Assembly (NCBI RefSeq): GCF_000745345.1 | Contig: NZ_JQNR01000005.1 | Span: forward strand, 3,224,001-3,288,000 | Direction: 5' to 3' | From: Actinacidiphila yeochonensis CN732 | Lineage (GTDB): Bacteria > Actinomycetota > Actinomycetes > Streptomycetales > Streptomycetaceae | Length of the DNA: 64,000 bases | In this document: positions 46,112 through 53,765 of the stretch, piece after piece | Position numbering within the stretch: position 1 is the stretch's first letter | Layout: every line of letters starts with the position of its first letter | The notes under the pieces: model-generated | Databases searched by the model: none | What the model was told of the DNA's origin: nothing | Seen by the model: the letters and a program-made list of their open reading frames with translations, nothing else | Position numbers and translations under genes: made by a program

Positions 46112-48090
46112 CGTGCCTCTTCCGTGGTCCGTGGTCCGGCGCCCGCACGCTTCGTGCGGGCGTACTGCATGTGGTCGATGTGCTGCCAGAAGAGGGCGGC
46201 GACGGACGCCCGGGAGGGGTGGAGCGCGGCCCCGGCCCATTCGCAGGCGATGATGTAGAGGCGGTGGAGTGCGGCCGCGCGGCCGTGTGTCGACCTGACC
46301 ATCAGGTCCAGCGCCATATCGCGTGTAGGGTCGTCGGCCACAGCGTTCAGCCAGCTGCTCACGAGCGGGTCCCATAGCTTCGTGGGCGGCTGGGAGAAGA
46401 CCGTCTCCCAGCCCAGGAGCAGGTCCGGCCACGGCGGCGGGTCCGGTGTCCGGTTGCTCCTCAACAGCTCGGCGAGCAGGTCGAGATGGGGCTCAGCTCC
46501 GCGCGGGGCCCGACGTGCCCAGTACCGCAGGCGGCCGATCAGCCGCAGATAGAGCCGACGGTCGCTGCCGGCGAGGTCGAGAAGTGCGTCGCGGGCTTCG
46601 TACGCCGCCTCTCCCTCTCGTGTGGCGAGGTAGTGGAGCCGCACCAACGCCTGATCCGGGTGTGTCGCGCCGAGACTCCGGAGGCAGGCGGTGGTCAGAA
46701 CGCGGGCAAGACCATCCGAAAGAGGGCCGGAGAAAGCGCACTTGTACATTCGGTGGCGGAACCATCCCCCGAACCTCTCGTGACTGAGGCCAAGTTCGAG
46801 GGCCGTCAGGGCTCGCGGGTCGCAGGCCGCCCCGGTCGCGCTGTCCGCCCAGCGCACCACAAGGTCGAAGAGGTGCTCGGGCCGTCCGACGGCCAGAGAC
46901 TGCTCACCAAATCGGACGACGACGTTCAGCCGGTCGTCGGTGGTCAGACCACGCAGCCCGGTCGCACCGCAGATCCAGTCCCTGAGGTCCTTTCGCGTCC
47001 TAGGGAAGTTCACCCAGAAGTACGTCCGTACGGCGTCGGCGTAGGCCAGCCGCTCGAAGCGGAGCCGTCCGTCGGGGGCCCGCTCGATCCCGAGCGCCGC
47101 CAATCGCTCCCCGAAATCCGGCCGCGCGAGTTCGGTCGTCGTCTCTTCCTCATGCCCCACCGCCGTCATCAGGCTTTGCCACGCCTCGTAGACGGTGTCG
47201 GCGCTGGCCTCTTCGAACACCCCCGTTGCGAGGAGCAGGGCCCGCTCCGGCGTGGTACGGACCTCGGCCACCTGCCGGCCCACTTCACCGGCACGGTCGG
47301 CCACCGCGTGCATCGCTTGGTCGAGCCATTCCGCGAAGTCGGTGCCGAACCGGCCGCTGTCGCGAGCCGTCTTCACCAGCCCTGTTAGTCGCGCGAGTTC
47401 CCGCATGGGGGAGCGGTCGCACAGGCTCCGGAAGTCGGCGCTGCCGAGGTCGGCGGGGCGGAAGGCGATCCGGTCCATGCGGAGGTACCGGGTGACTACG
47501 GCGACTCCCCGAGGGCGCCCAAGCGTCACCGAGTGCGGTTCGAGGTCCGGCGGGTGGACGTGGTCCATGCCCGACGGCAGGACGACCACCATGTGGGCCC
47601 CCGCCTCCTGGACCTGGGACCGGTACACGGCCAGGCGGCGCTGGGCCGTGGCGTACGCCTCCTCGTCGGGAACCCCGGAGAGGTCGAGGAGGAAGCGGTC
47701 GCCCTCACCGGGGGCGAGAGGGTTCCCCTCCTGCTCGTTGTCCGTGACGGGAAGCTCCTCGAACCGGAGCCCCTCCTCGTCGGTGCCCCCGTCCGCACCG
47801 AGCCCGTGCAGCAGCATGATCGCCGCCGCACGGCGGCCGCTGCCGGACGGAGCCTTCAGCAGCAGCACAGATCCGGGCTTCTCCAGGCGGTCGGCGGCGA
47901 CGCGGAATCCCACCGGCGGAACGAACCGGTCAGCCAGGTGTTCCCGGTCCTCGCGGGCGATCCGAAGGGACTCCACTCCCTTGCGTCTCATCCAGTCCGC
48001 GCCGGCGACGTAGAAGACGTACTGGTGTCCCTCGCCGTTGTTCACCGGGCCGCGCGGATCGTTGACGGTGACACGATCCTGCTCGCTCAT
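46108..48090 (-). CDS. NLR/STAND-like protein with degenerate P-loop and N-terminal signalling motif
   Basis: A 660-residue protein. Residues 10-24 (NDPRGPVNNGEGHQY) nearly repeat the C-terminal motif of the TIR protein encoded just upstream. A nucleotide-binding-like segment follows: LLLKAPSGSGRRAAA, residues 77-90, where the Walker A lysine and Ser/Thr are both Arg, then DRFLLDLSGV as a possible Walker B strand. The C-terminal half is alpha-helical (LARVLTTACLRSLGATHPDQALVRLHYLAT, LLDLAGSDRRLYLRLIGRLRYW, LLLGWETVF, WLNAVADDPTRDMALDLMV), like a helical-repeat sensor. ATG 48090 overlaps the TIR gene's stop (ATGA). It fits the sensor of an NLR-type immune pair; ATP hydrolysis is doubtful. Confidence 0.75.
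   Translation of the reverse strand: MSEQDRVTVNDPRGPVNNGEGHQYVFYVAGADWMRRKGVESLRIAREDREHLADRFVPPVGFRVAADRLEKPGSVLLLKAPSGSGRRAAAIMLLHGLGADGGTDEEGLRFEELPVTDNEQEGNPLAPGEGDRFLLDLSGVPDEEAYATAQRRLAVYRSQVQEAGAHMVVVLPSGMDHVHPPDLEPHSVTLGRPRGVAVVTRYLRMDRIAFRPADLGSADFRSLCDRSPMRELARLTGLVKTARDSGRFGTDFAEWLDQAMHAVADRAGEVGRQVAEVRTTPERALLLATGVFEEASADTVYEAWQSLMTAVGHEEETTTELARPDFGERLAALGIERAPDGRLRFERLAYADAVRTYFWVNFPRTRKDLRDWICGATGLRGLTTDDRLNVVVRFGEQSLAVGRPEHLFDLVVRWADSATGAACDPRALTALELGLSHERFGGWFRHRMYKCAFSGPLSDGLARVLTTACLRSLGATHPDQALVRLHYLATREGEAAYEARDALLDLAGSDRRLYLRLIGRLRYWARRAPRGAEPHLDLLAELLRSNRTPDPPPWPDLLLGWETVFSQPPTKLWDPLVSSWLNAVADDPTRDMALDLMVRSTHGRAAALHRLYIIACEWAGAALHPSRASVAALFWQHIDHMQYARTKRAGAGPRTTEEAR
48019..48063 (-). 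other. Signalling motif copy in the NLR-like protein
   Basis: Codes for residues 10-24, NDPRGPVNNGEGHQY, at the extreme N-terminus of the NLR-like protein, the position where such motifs sit in NLR sensors. Confidence 0.7.
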
Positions 48091-48881
48091 CGGTCATCGT
48101 CCGAGCGCCGGCGCTCACGCTCGAAGCGCTGGTGGACCGTGCCGCTGTTGTCGCCGGCCGTGAACTGGATCCCGGTGTTGTCACCCTGGAAGTGGGGCGC
48201 GTTGTACTGGTGGCCTCGACCGGTGTTCACGGGCCCCTGCGGCTCGTTGACGAAGGTGCCGGACAGGTCTCCGTTCAGGTTTCCGATGCCGCCGCGGACC
48301 CGCTGCTCGACGTCGCGCGTCCGCATCCTGGTGTGCCCGGCGTCTCGGGCCGACTTCTTGACGGACTCAGCCTCCGCCCGCTCCCGCGCCGCACGGGCGT
48401 CGTGGTCCGCCGTGCCCAACTCGGGCAGCAGCCGGGCAAGGGTGTCGCCGAGCGCCGTCAGGTCCGATTCGGCGTTGCGGTGGTCGAACCGCCGGTACTG
48501 GCAGTCCGCCAGCTCCCGCAGGTCGTCCGGGACGACCGCGAGGTCGATCCGCGTGGCCTTTCCCACGAGCACCGGGATCACCAGGATCCCGCGGTCGAGC
48601 GCGGTCTGGATCTCACGGCGGGTCCAGTCCTGCTCGGCTTCGAGGGCGGGGCGGCCGTCGGGTCCCCGCACCTCCGCCCAACGCGGGCCGATCACGGCGA
48701 GGAGCGCCTCGCACTCGTCCACCGCCCTGACCAGTTCAGCCGGGAATCGGCGCCCGGCCTCGATCGAGCTGCTGGCGAAGAAGACCCGGTCTTCGCCGAA
48801 CCGCCGGGTGAGCTCCCGGGCGATCATGGTCGCGGCGGATTCCTCGTCGCCGGTGCGGTAGTTGACGAAGACGTCGGGCAT
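48087..48881 (-). CDS. TIR-domain effector with C-terminal amyloid-like motif
   Basis: A 264-residue protein. Residues 1-130 are a TIR domain (PDVFVNYRTGDEESAATMIA, RVFFASSSIEAGRRFPAEL, ALLAVIGPRWAEV, DWTRREIQTAL, LVIPVLV). Glu 90 in WTRREIQTAL aligns with the catalytic glutamate of NAD-cleaving TIRs such as SARM1, so NADase or nucleotide-signal activity is expected. A basic/helical linker (about 160-195) leads to a Gly/Asn-rich tail with GNLNGDLSGTFVNEP, GPVNTGRGHQY and GDNTGIQFTAGDNSG. AAGGA lies before ATG 48881. First gene of a three-gene overlapping operon. The layout (effector then motif) matches known effector/NLR pairs. Confidence 0.85.
   Translation of the reverse strand: MPDVFVNYRTGDEESAATMIARELTRRFGEDRVFFASSSIEAGRRFPAELVRAVDECEALLAVIGPRWAEVRGPDGRPALEAEQDWTRREIQTALDRGILVIPVLVGKATRIDLAVVPDDLRELADCQYRRFDHRNAESDLTALGDTLARLLPELGTADHDARAARERAEAESVKKSARDAGHTRMRTRDVEQRVRGGIGNLNGDLSGTFVNEPQGPVNTGRGHQYNAPHFQGDNTGIQFTAGDNSGTVHQRFERERRRSDDDR
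48204..48248 (-). other. Signalling motif copy in the TIR protein
   Basis: Codes for residues 212-226, NEPQGPVNTGRGHQY. It matches 11 of 15 residues in the copy at 48019-48063. Gly/Asn/Gln-rich repeats of this sort are the pattern of functional amyloid (BASS/RHIM-like) motifs. Confidence 0.7.
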
Positions 48882-49183
48882 GGAGGTTTCCTTCGTGAGA
48901 GGAGGACGGGGCGGGCGCCTGCTGGCGCGGGGTTGTGGAGCCGCAGCTCCGAGGCACGGTCAGCCGGGCTGCGAGGTCGCGACTGTGCGGCGGCATGGCG
49001 CGTCCACAGGAGGGTGTACGGGGAAAGGTGCGTCGCCTGGCGCGTCACTGGTCAGGGGCAGCCCGAAGAAGCCGGGCGCACGATGTGAGGCGTCAGGCGG
49101 GGGCAGAGGGTCCCGCCGGCAGTCGCGGGATACGCGAGCGGGAGAGCCGGGTAGTACGTCGAGCCGGGCGGATCGAGCCGACG
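48882..49183. other. Gap between the XRE regulator and the TIR operon
   Basis: About 300 bases with the same transcription direction on both sides. It probably holds the TIR operon promoter on the minus strand, but I could not point to -35/-10 elements. No gene was seen. Confidence 0.4.
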
Positions 49184-50428
49184 TCAGTCGTGTGCGGGGG
49201 CGAGCGCCCGTGCCAGCGCCGGTTGCAGATCGCGTACGGCTCTGCTGCTCCGGAACCGGGAGAGTTCTCGCGCGAGACGCCGGATGTCGCTGTTCACCGT
49301 CGCCGAGGGCACGGCCGGCATCACACCCAGGAGCTCACCGGCGATCGCGCACGCGTGTTCGACCTCTCCGGAGGCGGCGTGGGCCAAGGACCTGCGGAAA
49401 CCGTATCGGGCACGGGTGCGCAGCGCGTGGTGCGGGAGGCGGCGGCATTCCCGGTCGAGGACCTCGGCGGCGGCTTTGGGGCGACCGAGGTCGTGCAGGC
49501 ACCAGCCAGTCGTCATAGCCGCCGGATCGCTCACGTGGGTGGTGCCGATCACCGGCTCGGCGCCACCGCGGGCGTCGTCGCCGGCGAGCAGTTCGCGCGC
49601 CCTGTCGAGGCTGCGGAGGCATTCGCGTTCGTCGCCGACGAGTGCGTGCCCCTGTGCCTCCCGCTGCGCCGCGAGTCCCCGGATGCGCGGCGGGAGTCTG
49701 TCGCTCTGGGCACGGCGAGCAAGGGTGACGGTGCTCTCGGCGTCCCCGTCGTAGAGCGTGACCAGGGCGCGTCGCACGAGGGCATAGGAACCGAGGTGAG
49801 GATCGCCCCCGGCGCGCGCCAACTCTGCGGCCTCACCGGTCCAGCCGATCGCAGCGCCGCTGTCCCCGGCTTCCTGAGCCATCCAGCCGGTGAACTCCGC
49901 GAACCGCGAGGCGAGCAGGAGCACGGGGGCCCGCGTGGCAGAAGGGGTATCGGCGGCCAGCCCGGCCACTGTGCGCGTTTGCGTCTCCAGCAGGGGAAGC
50001 AGGGCCTGCGGCGCGGTGGACTGACCGAGCTTGCGCAGCTGGTCGAACTGCGCGAGAAAGGAGGGGAGGAGGGGGTTGGCGGTAGAGGATGCCTGACCAC
50101 CGAGTTTCAGACCGATGTCGATCAACGACCCTGTGCTCGCCGCGAGGACAGTCCGGCGCGCGACGCGCCAGCGGCTCGGGGCGGTGGAGGTCCCGATGGG
50201 GTTCGAGTCGTTCCCGGGGCTGACGACCAGGCGCTGCAGCTCGCCGTTCGCGCCGAGGAAGGTGTCGCACCGTCGGGCCAGTTCGGGAGAGGCGGAGCGC
50301 TCCCCGCGCTCGACCTTGCTGAGGTGTCCCTTGTCGTAGTTGAGCGCTGCGGAGAACTTGGTCAGCGTAAGTCCCGCCTCTTGTCGCAATCGACGAAGTT
50401 CAGGGCCAAAACGCGCATTGGTGCTCAC
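49184..50428 (-). CDS. XRE-family regulator with TPR-like C-terminus
   Basis: A 414-residue protein with an N-terminal Cro/C1-type helix-turn-helix (FGPELRRLRQEAGLTLTKFSAALNYDKGHLSKVERGERSASPELARR, residues 7-54), the RWRVARRTVLAAS segment common in Streptomyces XRE/TPR regulators, and an all-helical C-terminal region (LLPLLETQTRTVAGLA, GDPHLGSYALVRRALVTLYDG, ARRAQSDRLPPRIRGLAAQREAQGHALVGD, HALRTRARYGFRRSLAHAASGEVEHAC) resembling tetratricopeptide repeats. GTG 50428 follows GGGGAGG. The frame stays open upstream to 50494 without similarity. It lies 300 bases before the TIR gene on the same strand and may control it. Such regulators are common, so the link is inferred from position. Confidence 0.8.
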   Translation of the reverse strand: MSTNARFGPELRRLRQEAGLTLTKFSAALNYDKGHLSKVERGERSASPELARRCDTFLGANGELQRLVVSPGNDSNPIGTSTAPSRWRVARRTVLAASTGSLIDIGLKLGGQASSTANPLLPSFLAQFDQLRKLGQSTAPQALLPLLETQTRTVAGLAADTPSATRAPVLLLASRFAEFTGWMAQEAGDSGAAIGWTGEAAELARAGGDPHLGSYALVRRALVTLYDGDAESTVTLARRAQSDRLPPRIRGLAAQREAQGHALVGDERECLRSLDRARELLAGDDARGGAEPVIGTTHVSDPAAMTTGWCLHDLGRPKAAAEVLDRECRRLPHHALRTRARYGFRRSLAHAASGEVEHACAIAGELLGVMPAVPSATVNSDIRRLARELSRFRSSRAVRDLQPALARALAPAHD

Positions 50429-50479
50429 CGTCAGCCTCCCCTTGAACAGCAACCGCGAGGGCCGTGTGCCCTGGCGGGG

Positions 50480-50514
50480 ACTTTCGCCCGACACTCACTG
50501 GGCGACGCGAAAGT
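50480..50514. promoter_or_regulatory. Inverted repeat upstream of the XRE regulator
   Basis: ACTTTCGC (50480-50487) and GCGAAAGT (50507-50514) are perfect complements 19 bases apart, 50-85 bases before the regulator's GTG. A plausible autoregulatory operator. Confidence 0.5.
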
Positions 50515-51256
50515 TGGAAGCGAACACCCGTAGTGACGGAGTCGTTTCACTTCGCATCTGAGAGTGAGTTTGGCACGAGGCGCCCCTCGGGAATCGGGGT
50601 TCGGCGGGGTTGCCCGTTGCCTCTTGTGTTCTCTGTGGTTCCCCGTCCGGAGCGGACGAGGGCGAAGACGGCCAACTGCCCGACGAGTGCGGAGGATCAC
50701 GACGTCACCCGGCTGTCGAATCGGGACTGGGCGGCAGGGCGGCCGTACCCCTTCGGGACGGCGGAGGTTCGCACCTTCCGCGCGCAGTTGAGCGGCGTGT
50801 CGAGTCGGGCCAACCGTCGGTGTGGCCTCGGTGGGGTGGACGGTGCGGATGTCCAGGGATTCCGCGGGAGGCGGGTTCACCGTGTGGTGCCCTCGATCGC
50901 GCCTTTCTCGCGCGGTAGTTGCAGCCTCTCAAGGACAGGCGGGTAGATGGTCGCGTCGGGCCTGTGTACGCCGATCTGATCGGGTAGCGGGATCGCATCC
51001 CACATCCCAGCGGCGCTTACGGGTTGATGGAGGCCGGGCGGAGACTCTCGGAGAGCATGACGACGTTGATGCCCGCAGCGCCGGCACGGCGTCGACCCAA
51101 CGCGGTTCCAGGCGGAGGTTCGCCAGGGCGCGACGTGTCAGATCTTCGGGCCGAGGCTGAGGAGGTCCGCTGGCCTGGTTCCGCTTCTCACACCTTGCCT
51201 CGACGACCTTCAGGGCCGGGTAGTCGGGACTTCGGGTTCGCCCGTCGTGGCTCGGG
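50515..51256. other. Intergenic region without a supported gene
   Basis: About 740 bases of lower GC and weak codon bias. Several short frames exist on both strands (for example plus-strand 50610-50918 with a lone CVLC), but none has a ribosome site plus family resemblance. Probably decayed island DNA. Confidence 0.4.
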
Positions 51257-51871
51257 TCAGCGGTGGCGGATGATGACCGTTCCGGCGGCGGTGTCGAAGA
51301 AGCCGTGGTGGTAGGGGCGTTCCCGGAGGATCGAGCCGAGGCGGACCAGGACCACGGTGATGTTGAGGGCGGGGATCAGCCAGGCCAGGACGGCCATCAG
51401 GCGTGCGCGGCGGTAGGCGTGCTGCCAGGTGGGGCGCTGGGTGCCCTGCCAGACGCAGGCGACCCGCAGCCCCGCGATCAGCAGCCCCGGTGTGCCGCCC
51501 CACAGCGCCACGCACGCGGTGCCGTAGAAGGTCAGCCAGACGAAGCCGATCAGCCAGGTTCCCAGCATGAAGTAGCCGTTGCCGTCGGGGTTCACCAGGT
51601 TCTGCAGGACCAGGGCGAGCATCGCGGGGACGACCAGGGACACCGCGGCGATGACCAGGTCCAGGACCAGGGCGGCGAACCGGCGGCCGGTGGGGGCCAG
51701 TTCCACTTCGGGGCTGCCACCGCCGGGCGGGAGCGTGCCCTCCACCCGGGCCCGGGTGTACGCCATCGTCACACCGGCCGGCCTGACGCCGTTCAGCGGG
51801 TTCTTCCCTCGTGCGGCCTCCGCGGCGCTGCCTGCCACCGGGACCGCCGTGTCGCGTCCGAGCATCGTCAT
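51257..51871 (-). CDS. RDD family membrane protein
   Basis: A 204-residue protein. After about 60 N-terminal soluble residues the RDD domain begins with APTGRRFAALVLDLVIAAVSLVVPAMLALV (arginine and aspartates in the first helix), followed by YFMLGTWLIGFVWLTFYGTACVALWGGTPGLLIAGLRV and LMAVLAWLIPALNITVVLVRLGSI; about four membrane segments. RDD proteins are poorly understood; some act as cation exchangers. ATG 51871 follows GGTGGGGAG; ATG 51865 is two codons further in. It lies at the edge of the accessory island and next to a type VII secretion locus, where RDD genes are often found. Confidence 0.85.
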   Translation of the reverse strand: MTMLGRDTAVPVAGSAAEAARGKNPLNGVRPAGVTMAYTRARVEGTLPPGGGSPEVELAPTGRRFAALVLDLVIAAVSLVVPAMLALVLQNLVNPDGNGYFMLGTWLIGFVWLTFYGTACVALWGGTPGLLIAGLRVACVWQGTQRPTWQHAYRRARLMAVLAWLIPALNITVVLVRLGSILRERPYHHGFFDTAAGTVIIRHR

Positions 51872-52117
51872 CGTCTGTCTCCCCACCCCTGGCGCGGACG
51901 GGCGGCCGATCTCCGGCCCGCCGTGAACGCTCCGCAGGGGGCATTTTGCCAGGTCACGCTGGGGGAGCAAGCCTTTTGGGCGGACAGGGGGCGGACAGGG
52001 GCGGAAAGCCCCGGGGCGGTCGAGGGGGCGACGGGACGGCACGGTACTCCGGCGTGGCCCGGCGTCCGGCACCGCGTCGGGGGGGTGCCTCTATGTCTTT
52101 CGTCAAGTTTGGGGTGG

Positions 52118-53326
52118 TCATGCGGTGGCTGCATCGGATTGGGGTGGGTCGTAGAAGGTTCCGTCGCGGAGCATGGCGAACAGGACGCTGATGCGGTGGC
52201 GGGCGAGTCGGAGGAGGGCTTGGGTGTGGGTTTTGCCGCGGGTCCGGCATTTGTCGTAGTAGGTGCGGGAGGCGGGGTCGTGGAGGGCGGCGAAGGCGGA
52301 GAGGAACATCGCGCGTTTGAGCTGGCGGTTCCCGCTTCTGGGGGCGTGCTCGCCGTGGATCGAGGTTCCGGAGGATCTGGTCGCTGGTGCCAGGCCGGCG
52401 TAGGAGGCGAGGTGGGCGGCGCTCGGGAAGGATCTGCCGTCGCCGACGGTGACCAGGAGGACTGCGGCGGTCCTGACGCCGACGCCGGGCAGTGACGTCA
52501 GGACCTGGGAAAGAGGGTGGGCCTCCAGGAGTTCGCTGATCTGGGCTTCCAGGGCTCGGCGTTGCTCGTGGACGGCCGCGAGGGAGCGGGCCAGGGACGG
52601 GACGACGATGTCAAGGGTGCCGGTGCCGGGGACGGTGACGGTCTGTTCGTCGAGGGCGTCGAAGATGTCGTCGATGAGTCGGGTGGCCATGCGGGGGGCC
52701 TTGGGGCGGATCAGTTCGACGAGCTTGCGGCGGCCGGCTGTGCGTAGGGCGGTCGGGGATCCGTGGCGTTCCAGGAGCCAGGTGACGGCCTGGTGGTCCA
52801 GACGCGGGCCCAGGACGCGTTCGAGGCTGGGGTGGAACTGGGTGAGCAGGCCGCGTATCCGGTTGGAGGTGCGGGTGGCCTCTGCTGCGAGGTCCTGGTC
52901 GAAGCCGATGAGGACGGTGAGTTCGGCGGTGATCTCGTCGGTGAGTTCCAGCGAGCGCAGGGTGTGGGGCATGGTGCGGGCGGCGTCTGCGATCACTGCG
53001 GCGTCTTTGGCGTCGGTCTTGGCCTCGCCCGGGTAGAGGTCGGCGATCCGGCGCATGGCAAGGCCCGGCAGGTAGGCGACCCGGCAGCCCGCGTCGCGGG
53101 CCACGGCCAGTGGCAGGGCGCCGATCGAGGCGGGCTGGTCCACGACCACCAGCACGGTGCCGAACTTCGCCGCGAGCTTGCCGAAGACCGCCCGCAGCTT
53201 CGGTTCGCTGTTGGGCAGCTGCTTGTCGAAGACCGTCTTGCCGGTCGGCGTCAGGCCGTGCCCGTGGTGGGTGCTCTTGCCGACGTCCAGTCCGAGGAAG
53301 ACGCCCACACCGCTTGTGTCGATCAC
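52118..53326 (-). CDS. IS110-family transposase
   Basis: A 402-residue DEDD transposase/recombinase. The N-terminal RuvC-like domain starts FLGLDVGKSTHHGHGL (first Asp) and includes VVVDQPASIGALPLAVARDAG and the conserved YPGEAKTDAKDAAVIADAAR near residue 100. The C-terminal IS116/IS110/IS902 domain has LTSLPGVGVRTAAVLLVTVGDGRSF near residue 270, YAGLAPATRSSGTS and RSGNRQLKRAMFLSAF, containing the catalytic serine region. It appears full length. GTG 53326 is used; the first conserved residues follow within ten codons. IS110 recombinases act with a structured bridge RNA from the element's non-coding end. Confidence 0.93.
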   Translation of the reverse strand: MIDTSGVGVFLGLDVGKSTHHGHGLTPTGKTVFDKQLPNSEPKLRAVFGKLAAKFGTVLVVVDQPASIGALPLAVARDAGCRVAYLPGLAMRRIADLYPGEAKTDAKDAAVIADAARTMPHTLRSLELTDEITAELTVLIGFDQDLAAEATRTSNRIRGLLTQFHPSLERVLGPRLDHQAVTWLLERHGSPTALRTAGRRKLVELIRPKAPRMATRLIDDIFDALDEQTVTVPGTGTLDIVVPSLARSLAAVHEQRRALEAQISELLEAHPLSQVLTSLPGVGVRTAAVLLVTVGDGRSFPSAAHLASYAGLAPATRSSGTSIHGEHAPRSGNRQLKRAMFLSAFAALHDPASRTYYDKCRTRGKTHTQALLRLARHRISVLFAMLRDGTFYDPPQSDAATA

Positions 53327-53480
53327 CGTGCCCCCACATGCTCGTTGCCTGCTGGCCTGGGCATCGGGGCCGTTCTCGCGCATCCACGTTATGCAGACCT
53401 GCCGCCCGCGGATGGCCGGGCATTGCGCCGGGCCGGGCGGCGGCCGGACCTCTCATCAGCGTCTCCGACGGCACCCCTCG
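53327..53480 (-). ncRNA. Candidate IS110 bridge RNA
   Basis: In the IS110 group the guide (bridge/seek) RNA is encoded in the non-coding end upstream of the transposase. The stretch here is very GC-rich and rich in complementary segments (for example GGCCGCCGCCCGGCC on the minus strand), so it can fold into several stem-loops. I infer the RNA from position and family only; its limits and guide loops are not determined. Confidence 0.35.
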
Positions 53481-53765
53481 GGCCCGGTGACACCACCCCC
53501 CAGGTCATCCGATCGACAGGGGGCAAAAGTCATACCGGGCCCGGAGGCCAGCGGCCCTCTTGCAGGACCACGAAAAACATAACGGGGCGCACTTGCCGCC
53601 CCGGAACGCATCTGGCCCTCTGCCCGCGGGAGTTCCCGATCCGCCGCGGGACGTCCGGGGCGGGCCCGGGGGGAGCCGTCGGAGTGCGGGAGGCATGATG
53701 GTGCCCCACCAGGTGGTCGTCTCGAATCCTGGTGCCGCAGAAGGACGTACGAAGGGGGAGCGGCG

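Larger units (their letters stand above)
52085..53500 (-). mobile_element. IS110-family insertion sequence (approximate ends)
   Basis: An IS110-type transposase gene plus flanking non-coding ends sits between the RDD gene and the type VII locus. IS110 elements lack terminal inverted repeats and make no long target duplication, so the ends cannot be fixed by eye. The right end is placed just beyond the CATAGAGGCACC sequence (minus strand) and the left end beyond the non-coding stretch upstream of the transposase. The RDD gene and the next gene both look intact, so insertion was intergenic. Confidence 0.6.

Noticed and set aside
50464..50946. Overlapping frames on both strands upstream of the XRE regulator
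   Set aside because: Weak codon bias, no recognisable domain, and no supporting start signals.
53700..53760. CTCGAATCCTGG looks like a tRNA 3' part, a possible attachment site
   Set aside because: No cloverleaf can be drawn and no second copy of the sequence was noticed as an att repeat.
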